DNA from: Archaeoglobi archaeon
Lineage (GTDB): Archaea > Halobacteriota > Archaeoglobi > Archaeoglobales > Archaeoglobaceae
DNA: 11,139 bases
Reading direction: 5' to 3'
Assembly (NCBI GenBank): GCA_004347865.1
Contig: QNUZ01000053.1
Span: 1-11,139 of the forward strand
Position numbers and translations under genes: made by a program. The notes under the pieces were generated by a model, which worked only from the letters and a program-made list of their open reading frames with translations, was not told the DNA's origin and searched no databases. Below, in pieces: positions 6,214 to 11,139 of this stretch. The first letter of the stretch is position 1, and every line of letters starts with the position of its first letter.

Positions 6214-7188
6214 ATGATGGAGACGAGAAAGCTTCAGCTGATAGGTGGATCGAGTTACATGGTCAGCCTTCCAAAGGAGTGGGTTAAGGCTAATGCATTA
6301 GAGCAGGGCGACGAAATAGTCCTTGAGGTTGAGGACAAGGTTATAACGCTATATCCTAAGGGTTTCAAGGATGGACTGAGAATTTCGAGGGTGGAAATCG
6401 GCGACCTTAGGAGATACGATGAGAAATTCCTGAGGAGATTTATATATGCTCTGTATATCCAGGGAATTGATGAGGTTGTTATAACCGACAAGAACCTGAA
6501 TCCGAGACTGATTGCGAAGCTCAGCGAGATCGTCAAGTCTTTAATCGGCATAGAGATCATAGATGCAAGCGAAAAGGTTGTGCTCAGATGCCTGACCGTG
6601 ACGGACTTCGACGTCTTTGGGGTTGTGAGGAGAATGACGCAGATAGTCCTTACGATGATCCATACGATCTTGGATGCGATGGAAAAAAACGATTCTTCGG
6701 CGCTTAAGGAAATTAAAAATTTGGAAGTTGATTCAGATAGGCTTTACCTTTTGGCAGTCAGACAGGAGCACAGGCTTGTTCGTGAATTCTCAAGCCCGGC
6801 AAGGTGGAACGAACTTAGACTTATTCTTGGGATCAGAACGGTTGCTAAGCTTATCGAGGAAATCCTCGACAATCTTGAGAACTTCTCGAACTACGTGGCA
6901 GAAGTGAAAGATTCAGGGGAGAAGAAAATTCTGAAGAATTTCCTTCGCGAAATATTAGGTGCCTTTGAAGTGACTTCCAAGGCTTATTTCAACTCCGATC
7001 TGGAGCTTTCCGAGGATTCCATACAGCTTCTGGAAAAGATTGAGGATGAGATGGTAAAGAGCATCCAGGGTTCTTCGCAGTATCGCCTTGGTCTGGAGTC
7101 CTTGCTTAGCGCCTGCAGACATATGAAATCCATCGGGGAAATAGCCATAAACAAGGCTGTTAGGGAGACTTTAAAGATGATCGATTAG
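6214..7188 (+). CDS. AbrB-PhoU domain regulator
   Basis: A 324-residue cytosolic protein of the archaeal PhoU-like family. Residues 4 to about 50 form a SpoVT/AbrB swapped-hairpin DNA-binding domain (RKLQLIGGSSYMVSLPKEWV, then GDEIVLEVEDKVITLYP). A linker domain follows to about residue 125, then two helical PhoU repeats at about 130-225 and 235-320 with acidic runs (NLEVDSD at 168-174, EKIEDE at 274-279) of the kind that bind metal in PhoU proteins. PhoU proteins modulate phosphate uptake and signalling, but no pst genes are nearby, so the regulated process here is unknown. The frame is open back to 5989, but that extension is antisense to cofG and precedes the AbrB domain. I choose ATG 6214 (6217 equally possible). 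The stop codon overlaps the ribB stop on the other strand. Confidence 0.88.
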   Translation: MMETRKLQLIGGSSYMVSLPKEWVKANALEQGDEIVLEVEDKVITLYPKGFKDGLRISRVEIGDLRRYDEKFLRRFIYALYIQGIDEVVITDKNLNPRLIAKLSEIVKSLIGIEIIDASEKVVLRCLTVTDFDVFGVVRRMTQIVLTMIHTILDAMEKNDSSALKEIKNLEVDSDRLYLLAVRQEHRLVREFSSPARWNELRLILGIRTVAKLIEEILDNLENFSNYVAEVKDSGEKKILKNFLREILGAFEVTSKAYFNSDLELSEDSIQLLEKIEDEMVKSIQGSSQYRLGLESLLSACRHMKSIGEIAINKAVRETLKMID

Positions 7189-7889
7189 ATAAAAAGCTTT
7201 GCCTTAACTTCCCGGAACTCTCTGTAAAATTTTACAATTTCTTTTCCTTCAACGAACGGGATCCCCTTTTCTTCACCGTATTCCATGGCTCTTTTCTTGC
7301 TCAATGCCTTACCGGTTTCGCTATCAAGCATTTCACAGATCGCGACAGCCGGGGCTATGCCCGCCACTTCTGCCAGTGCAACGCTGAGTTCTGTCTGACC
7401 AACGCGTTCGTAGGTGAGATTCTCCGAAGCCCTGAGAATTGCAACGTGCCCGGGACTCCTGAATTCTTTGCCAAAGTCAAAGTATCCGTTCATCATGACG
7501 ATGTCAACGACTTCGCCGATCCTCCTTATCGTCTTCGCCCTGTCAACGTCCGTAATGCCAGTGAAGGTGTCCCTGTGGTTGACCCAGATTGAAAAGGAGC
7601 TTCTTGAGTCGTACTTTATGTCGAAATTTGATATTGATGAAAGGGCAGGAATCTTTTCGCTCGCAACCCGCAAAACATCATGCATAAACGGCAATCCCAG
7701 CTTCTTGGCAGCTAATGGATGAATGGCGACGCATATAAGCCCTCCCCCATCGGTGCGCATCATTGCGACATCCTTTGGCTTTACGAACTGCGCGGGAATT
7801 GCAATATCGGTTTCACCTTCTCTATCTTCAAAATCAAAGATTAGAACGGGTTTCCCCATTCTGAAAGCCTTTAGGGCTTCTTCAATCAT
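7185..7889 (-). CDS. ribB: 3,4-dihydroxy-2-butanone 4-phosphate synthase
   Basis: Converts ribulose 5-phosphate to 3,4-dihydroxy-2-butanone 4-phosphate plus formate, which supplies the xylene-ring carbons of riboflavin; cytosolic and Mg-dependent. The protein has 234 residues and is of the stand-alone archaeal type. Motifs are the acidic active-site loop EDREGETD (21-28), RTDGGGLICVA (45-55), FTGITDVDRAKTI (109-121), RSPGHV with His147, GQTELSVALAEVAG (164-177) and ICEML (184-188). The usual metal-ligand His of the GHTE motif is replaced by Gln165 (codon CAG at 7397-7395), while the other motifs are intact. Start and ribK stop overlap as ATGA, with a strong GGAGGTGA upstream, so it is coupled to ribK. 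Its stop overlaps that of the convergent PhoU-like gene. Confidence 0.94.
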   Translation of the reverse strand: MIEEALKAFRMGKPVLIFDFEDREGETDIAIPAQFVKPKDVAMMRTDGGGLICVAIHPLAAKKLGLPFMHDVLRVASEKIPALSSISNFDIKYDSRSSFSIWVNHRDTFTGITDVDRAKTIRRIGEVVDIVMMNGYFDFGKEFRSPGHVAILRASENLTYERVGQTELSVALAEVAGIAPAVAICEMLDSETGKALSKKRAMEYGEEKGIPFVEGKEIVKFYREFREVKAKLFI

Positions 7890-8533
7890 AGTATCACCTC
7901 CAATTCCACAGTGTCCCCATCCTTTAGGCCCAGAACCTCTCTGAGCTTTTTATCAGAGATTACCTCCAGCACGTCTCCTGGGTAGTGAGTCCTTTGCGGG
8001 ATAACAATGAAGGCCTGCAAACCGTTAACCCTGCATTTAAATGCCTTTACAGGTCCGAAAGTTCTGTTATCTGCAGAAAAACCCTCTATTTTGATTCCCT
8101 CCTCCTTGTCAAGCCTTTTTTTGATTATCAGATCTTCTTTTGCAACCCTGAGGTTAAGGGTGCCTGGAAAAGGATCTATGCCCAGCTTCTCTCGAAACTG
8201 CTTTCTGTAGCCCTCCAGGGACACGTAATATCTCCCTTCGCCGAGGCCGCTGAAAACTGTGCAGTGGAGCTTTATTGTGTTCGCGTTCTCGAAGATCTTT
8301 CGATAATCTAAGTATTCTGCGTATAGCAAGTCCCTTCCCTTTTCGGTTATTGTGATAAACTGTCCGTTTTTCGTCACAGTTCGTTCAATTAGTCCGAGAT
8401 CTTCCAGTTCCTTCAGCCTTCTCGAAGCTGTTTGAGTGCTATGTCCGAGCCTACCTCCGAGATCCTTGCAGCTGACCTTGATGACCTCCCGCGAGGCATT
8501 CATCAATGCAAGGGCTTTGAGCATCTCAATCAT
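7886..8533 (-). CDS. ribK: Winged-helix / CTP-dependent riboflavin kinase (RbkR-type)
   Basis: The C-terminal domain (about residues 85-215) is the archaeal CTP-dependent riboflavin kinase, which makes FMN from riboflavin. It carries GLGEGRYYVSLEGY (96-109), the signature PFPGTLNLRV (121-130), FGPVKAFKCRVNG (159-171) and LEVISDKKLREVLGLKDGD (189-207). Residues 1 to about 75 form a winged helix-turn-helix (SCKDLGGRLGHSTQTASRRL at 21-40, then KELEDLGLIERTV). The fusion matches RbkR, described in some archaea as a dual transcription factor and riboflavin kinase controlling riboflavin genes. The same enzyme exists without the DNA-binding domain in Methanocaldococcus. The gene overlaps ribB by four bases (ATGA), so both act in flavin synthesis from one mRNA. 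A palindrome across its start codon could be its own operator. Kinase function is near certain; regulator function is inferred from architecture. Confidence 0.93.
   Translation of the reverse strand: MIEMLKALALMNASREVIKVSCKDLGGRLGHSTQTASRRLKELEDLGLIERTVTKNGQFITITEKGRDLLYAEYLDYRKIFENANTIKLHCTVFSGLGEGRYYVSLEGYRKQFREKLGIDPFPGTLNLRVAKEDLIIKKRLDKEEGIKIEGFSADNRTFGPVKAFKCRVNGLQAFIVIPQRTHYPGDVLEVISDKKLREVLGLKDGDTVELEVIL
7894..7901 (-). promoter_or_regulatory. Shine-Dalgarno GGAGGTGA of ribB within ribK
   Basis: On the minus strand GGAGGTGA lies four bases before the ATG at 7889, inside the last codons of ribK. It fixes the ribB start and supports coupling through the ATGA overlap. Confidence 0.7.
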
Positions 8534-8548
8534 ATCAATTTTGAGATG
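8522..8548 (-). promoter_or_regulatory. Candidate RbkR operator: inverted repeat over the ribK start
   Basis: CATCTCAA (8522-8529) and TTGAGATG (8541-8548) are exact reverse complements separated by 11 bases. The dyad spans the ribK start codon (8531-8533) and the predicted transcription start and lies just downstream of the TATA element, a typical position for repression. The half-site spacing of 19 bases centre to centre suits binding by a dimer on roughly one face of the helix. The repeat is seen directly; the operator role is inferred. Confidence 0.5.
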
Positions 8549-8560
8549 TTTCTCGCAGGT

Positions 8561-8574
8561 GATATAAATTTTTT
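8561..8574 (-). promoter_or_regulatory. TATA box of the ribK-ribB operon
   Basis: On the minus strand AAAAAATTTATATC contains TTTATATC, the best TATA match in the window, centred about 32 bases before the ribK ATG. A 5' leader of only about 5-7 bases is predicted, with no Shine-Dalgarno before ribK. Confidence 0.6.
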
Positions 8575-8598
8575 GAGGGTTAGATTGATAAATTAATC

Positions 8599-8611
8599 GT
8601 TTAAAATAAAC
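8599..8611 (-). terminator. Short A/T hairpin after the MFS gene, possible terminator
   Basis: GTTTA (8599-8603) and TAAAC (8607-8611) are perfect inverted arms with a three-base loop, starting one base after the MFS stop. The rest of the gap to ribK (8534-8598) holds A/T-rich sequence, the ribK TATA box and the inverted repeat. A hairpin this weak may mean nothing. Confidence 0.25.
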
Positions 8612-8612
8612 T

Positions 8613-9938
8613 TTAAAGTTCGCTCCTGTCCTTTTTCAGCCTTGAAATCATTAGTTTTTTCATCGCCCTGTACAAAGTGTCTAAATCCTCAAAAAACAGC
8701 CGTGGGAGACTTAAAACCGCCCTCCATGTTGGCTGACCGAATTCATCGTAGAGACTTAGTAGCGGGAACAGGGGCAGGCATATCAAGATTGAGAAAGTGA
8801 ATAGAACCAAAAAGGAGCTTCCTTCGAGAAACGCCAACTTTGCGAGCAATATGCCCCCAAAAATGCTTCCTAATGCAGAGAAGAAATCCTGCATCCAGTC
8901 CCCTATTGCATAAAATGGGGCTGAATGCTTCTTGCGGGTCATGTCTGCAACGGCGTTCATGAAGGCTATGCTTGGGGCTGATGTGTAGAAGCCATGCAGA
9001 ATGTATGCAAGCAGAAGGAAGTAAAGGGAGAATTTGAAGTGAGAAAGGATGAAAAGAATCGCTGAAAGAACGAATGAAGCCATCGAGATAGCAAGCAAGG
9101 GTCTGTTTCCAAATCTGTCGGATATTGCTCCAGCAAACCTTAACGAGTAGATCGAGGAGACGTGTGCTATGAATGCAAAAAGGAGAATGAACCAGAGCGG
9201 ATATCTCAGGACTTCGAGCACGTAAACTGCGAAGAACGTACGTGATGCATTCAGTGAAAAGCAAAAAGCAGAATACAGGAGGCTCCAAGTCAGGAAATTG
9301 GCATCTTTTAGCGGAGTGGTCAATTTTGCATCACTTATTCTCCTCGACTTCACGTTCTCTATGTTATTCAGGAAATAGACGCTAGTAATACCCCCGAGAA
9401 AAGCTATGGAGAAGAGTATCGGAAAGGCAGATTTGTCGAACTTGTCGAATAGCCAGATCTGCAGTATAAAAGCAGGAATTGCTGCGATTTTTCCGTAGGC
9501 CAGTCTTTTAGATAGCATTCCCCCCATTTTTGCTCCGTAGAGAAGGTCCCTCATCCATGAGCTCCAGCTTATGGTCAGGAGATCCTCGCAAATGTTGTAT
9601 ATAAGGTAAAATACCGCAAATACAAGTATCTCGTGAGGACCATCAATAAAGGATGAAATTGCAATTGCAAGAACCGAATTCTTGGCCACAAAACTCGCAA
9701 AAACCGCAATTTTTTTCCTGCTTCTTTTTTCTACGAACTTTGCGGAGACTATCTGGGTCAGGGTGGTCATATAGGGTATTGCCACCAGAACTCCGATCCA
9801 GAAATCACTTGCACCAGCAAGGGCTAGATATGAGCTTATAATTGTGGCGGTGAGCAAAGAATAGGTTATTTGTGAGAAAATACCTTCTCTGAGGAAATTC
9901 TTTAGGCTCCTCTCACGGTCATGGAGCTCTATATCCAT
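8613..9938 (-). CDS. Major facilitator superfamily transporter, substrate unknown
   Basis: A 441-residue integral membrane protein with about 10-12 hydrophobic segments in two halves, split by a polar loop at about 193-213. The second half carries the MFS loop signature GAISDRFGNRP (270-280); the equivalent first-half loop is degenerate (AKFVEKRSRKK, 66-76). The C-terminal 40-odd residues (from about 398) form a charged cytoplasmic tail. Nothing in the sequence identifies a substrate. It lies 49 bases after porB and 79 bases before ribK on the same strand, so a flavin-related substrate is possible, but it has its own promoter and does not share the ribK inverted repeat. The ATG at 9938 lacks a Shine-Dalgarno and follows a TATA-like element by about 26-30 bases. 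Confidence 0.88.
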   Translation of the reverse strand: MDIELHDRERSLKNFLREGIFSQITYSLLTATIISSYLALAGASDFWIGVLVAIPYMTTLTQIVSAKFVEKRSRKKIAVFASFVAKNSVLAIAISSFIDGPHEILVFAVFYLIYNICEDLLTISWSSWMRDLLYGAKMGGMLSKRLAYGKIAAIPAFILQIWLFDKFDKSAFPILFSIAFLGGITSVYFLNNIENVKSRRISDAKLTTPLKDANFLTWSLLYSAFCFSLNASRTFFAVYVLEVLRYPLWFILLFAFIAHVSSIYSLRFAGAISDRFGNRPLLAISMASFVLSAILFILSHFKFSLYFLLLAYILHGFYTSAPSIAFMNAVADMTRKKHSAPFYAIGDWMQDFFSALGSIFGGILLAKLAFLEGSSFLVLFTFSILICLPLFPLLSLYDEFGQPTWRAVLSLPRLFFEDLDTLYRAMKKLMISRLKKDRSEL

Positions 9939-9959
9939 CGGTGTTAAATCGAGGGACTG

Positions 9960-9971
9960 TTTTTAAATTTA
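9960..9971 (-). promoter_or_regulatory. TATA-like promoter element of the MFS gene
   Basis: On the minus strand TAAATTTAAAAA lies with its centre about 26-28 bases before the ATG at 9938. No Shine-Dalgarno is present between them, consistent with a leaderless start. Confidence 0.5.
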
Positions 9972-9974
9972 GCC

Positions 9975-9981
9975 AAAAAAA
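9975..9981 (-). terminator. T7 tract after porB
   Basis: On the minus strand a run of seven T follows the porB stop by about seven bases and precedes the MFS TATA element. Such T-tracts terminate archaeal transcription, which would separate the por operon from the MFS gene. Confidence 0.45.
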
Positions 9982-9987
9982 TGGAGT

Positions 9988-10869
9988 TTAATCCTTCTTT
10001 AAATCAAGCCCGTATTTTTCCGCATTGCGATCTGCTATCCTTTGGATTTCTGCAATTATCTCCTTGCCTCTTGGGTCTACAAAAAGGTGCCTGAATCTTC
10101 TTTGCAGCTTCAGATACTCCTCAACGGGCTTTCTTTCCTTTATTTTTCTTACTGTGACCAAATTTCCGTTCTCGAACTCAACTATCGGGTAAAGCGCTGT
10201 TTCGATTGCCAGATTTCCGACTCTCACGACATCCTTCCCTTCAATTCCCCATCCAGTCACGCAGGGGCAGTGGATCTGAATGTACTTCGCACCCTCAATG
10301 CTTGCTGCCTTCTTGACCTTCCGCCTTATGTCTGCAGGGAGAACCGCGCTTGAAGTTGCAACGTAGGGAGATCCATGGGCTATGGCTATGGCTACCATAT
10401 CCTTCTTCCTGCCTGTTTTACCGAGCTGAACCCTTCCCGCCGGCGTCGTTGTTGTTGCCTCACCCAGCGGCGTTAAACCGCTCTGCTGGTGTCCTGTGTT
10501 CTGGTAGGCTTCATTGTCAAGGCAGATGTAGATGACATCGTGGTTTCTGTCGAACATGCCGTGAAGAGTCAGACCTATGTCTGCAGTGGCCCCATCTCCA
10601 GCCAGAACTACAACCTTTCCCTCTCCCTCTCTCCCTAGGATCTTCAGTGCCTCTGAAATCCCGCTTGCCACAGCAGCAGTGTTGTCGAAAAGAGAGTGAA
10701 TGTAGGGCACCCCCCAAGCGTTCTTGCCGTACTGAGAGCTGATGATCTCCAGACAGCCCGTTGAATTTGCAACGAAGCACTTTCCCTCTAAAGCATCAAG
10801 AACATTTCTAACCGCAATCGCAAGTCCACAGCCGGGACAGGCACCATGCCCTCTGCCGAAATATCTCAC
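9988..10869 (-). CDS. porB: Pyruvate (2-oxoacid):ferredoxin oxidoreductase, beta subunit
   Basis: The thiamine-diphosphate subunit of the enzyme interconverting pyruvate plus CoA and acetyl-CoA plus CO2 with reduced ferredoxin; cytosolic. The protein has 293 residues. GHGACPGCG provides Cys11 and Cys14, TGC provides Cys39, and HCPCVTGW (200-207) provides Cys203; their spacing fits the four [4Fe-4S] ligands of this family. The TPP motif is GDGATADIG (91-99) with DNEAYQNTG (118-126), followed by TTTTPAGR (139-146). The start is a GTG at 10869 overlapping the porA stop as GTGA, and the family-typical GHGACPGCG begins at residue 7. A 12-base perfect Shine-Dalgarno precedes it. The substrate could instead be another 2-oxoacid (VOR-type), since families are close; pyruvate is favoured by overall resemblance. 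Confidence 0.93.
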   Translation of the reverse strand: MRYFGRGHGACPGCGLAIAVRNVLDALEGKCFVANSTGCLEIISSQYGKNAWGVPYIHSLFDNTAAVASGISEALKILGREGEGKVVVLAGDGATADIGLTLHGMFDRNHDVIYICLDNEAYQNTGHQQSGLTPLGEATTTTPAGRVQLGKTGRKKDMVAIAIAHGSPYVATSSAVLPADIRRKVKKAASIEGAKYIQIHCPCVTGWGIEGKDVVRVGNLAIETALYPIVEFENGNLVTVRKIKERKPVEEYLKLQRRFRHLFVDPRGKEIIAEIQRIADRNAEKYGLDLKKD

Positions 10870-11139
10870 GGGATCACCTCCTCGAAGTCCTTTACCCCCT
10901 TGAATCCGCTACTCTCCTTACCGAGGATCGCATCTTCTAACAGCTTCTCCAGAAACTCCTTTGGGATATCCCTACCACCCAAACCGAGAATCATCGAAAT
11001 TATGTTGGCTGAAGAACCATAAAGGGCGGACTTCAATTCTATCGAAAGGTTGCCTTCGTGGCCCAAGCTCAGCGATCGGTCTATCACTATGATTTTTTCC
11101 GCATTGCTGAGCGATCTCTTGAGATCTTCCACGGGGAAT
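10866..11139 (-). CDS. porA: Pyruvate (2-oxoacid):ferredoxin oxidoreductase, alpha subunit, C-terminal end only
   Basis: The frame is open to the right edge of the window and encodes the last 90 residues of the alpha subunit. It reads FPVEDLKRSLSNAEKIIVID and then RSLSLGHEGNLSIELKSALY, the C-terminal domain pattern of PorA (an Arg-rich or Pro-Phe lead, an IDR strand, then a G-E-G loop). An internal GTG at 11132 is not the start, because coding continues upstream with F-P. It precedes porB with a four-base GTGA overlap, the usual porA-porB order. The gamma and delta subunit genes, if present, lie outside the window to the right. Confidence 0.88.
   Translation of the reverse strand, partial: FPVEDLKRSLSNAEKIIVIDRSLSLGHEGNLSIELKSALYGSSANIISMILGLGGRDIPKEFLEKLLEDAILGKESSGFKGVKDFEEVIP
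10871..10882 (-). promoter_or_regulatory. Extended Shine-Dalgarno of porB, exact match to the 16S rRNA tail
   Basis: On the minus strand AGGAGGTGATCC stands one base before the GTG at 10869. Its complement, GGATCACCTCCT, is the usual 3' end of 16S rRNA. It lies within the last codons of porA, and it helps the weak GTG start. Confidence 0.75.

Noticed and set aside
6201..6216. ATAC-N4-GTAT and TACGTA palindromes before the PhoU-like gene as an operator
   Set aside because: The arms are only four bases long in A/T-rich DNA, which is expected by chance.
8543..8554. GAGA-TGTT-TCTC hairpin upstream of ribK as an RNA element
   Set aside because: It is a four-base stem upstream of the predicted transcript start, so probably not in the RNA. 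The larger dyad over the start codon is the better signal.
8743..9288. 181-codon open frame overlapping the MFS gene in another frame
   Set aside because: It lies fully inside the membrane-protein coding region, has a low-complexity Cys/His/Leu composition and no recognisable domain.
11130..11132. GTG at 11132 as the start of a short 88-residue gene
   Set aside because: The frame remains open to the window edge and the product matches only the C-terminal end of PorA.
1..11139. tRNA, rRNA, CRISPR array, riboswitch or origin of replication
   Set aside because: No cloverleaf, regular spaced repeat, known riboswitch core or origin-type repeat cluster was seen by eye; tRNAscan-SE and Infernal would settle this.

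Overview
The window looks like the chromosome of a euryarchaeon, most likely an Archaeoglobales-type organism. This is inferred from gene content: an archaeal threonyl-tRNA synthetase with its own N-terminal editing domain, separate CofG and CofH subunits for the F420 chromophore, a CTP-dependent riboflavin kinase beside an archaeal DHBP synthase, a separate-subunit pyruvate:ferredoxin oxidoreductase, an AbrB-PhoU regulator and an archaeal EMC6-like protein. No rRNA or other taxonomic marker is present, so the genus is a guess. Gene packing is very tight, no gap reaches 300 bases, and I see no tRNA, rRNA or CRISPR array.

Layout. Bases 1-185 are the 3' end of an IS200/IS605-type tnpB. The same DNA folds into four consecutive stem-loops, which suggests the scaffold of its reRNA/omega RNA and the right end of the element. 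About 20 bases further on starts a small DUF4870/UPF0132 membrane protein (206-574, +), facing a cysteine-bearing protein of uncertain function (586-1119, -). aroE (1214-2032, +) diverges from that gene and overlaps tail-to-tail with an EMC6-like membrane protein (2006-2260, -), which is the second gene of a thrS operon (thrS 2265-4112, -). cofG-cofH (6107-4148, -) form an overlapping pair for the F420 chromophore FO. An AbrB-PhoU regulator (6214-7188, +) diverges from cofG and meets ribB stop codon to stop codon. The minus strand then carries porA (partial)-porB, an MFS transporter, and ribK-ribB.

How the genes fit together. cofG/cofH and ribK/ribB lie on either side of the PhoU-like gene. 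The F420 and riboflavin pathways share the intermediate 5-amino-6-ribitylaminouracil, so this is a flavin/deazaflavin neighbourhood. ribK encodes a winged-helix domain fused to the kinase, the architecture of the archaeal regulator RbkR. A perfect 8-bp inverted repeat lies across its own start codon just downstream of the TATA box, a good candidate for an autoregulatory operator.

Two translation-start styles can be read. Most genes that begin a transcript have an A/T-rich TATA-like element centred about 26 bases before the start codon and no Shine-Dalgarno (SD), as expected for leaderless mRNAs. Genes inside operons (emc6, cofH, ribB, porB) have clear SD sequences, in porB a 12-base exact match to the usual 16S rRNA tail. 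The DUF4870 gene has an SD but no visible promoter, which suggests it is transcribed from the tnpB element.
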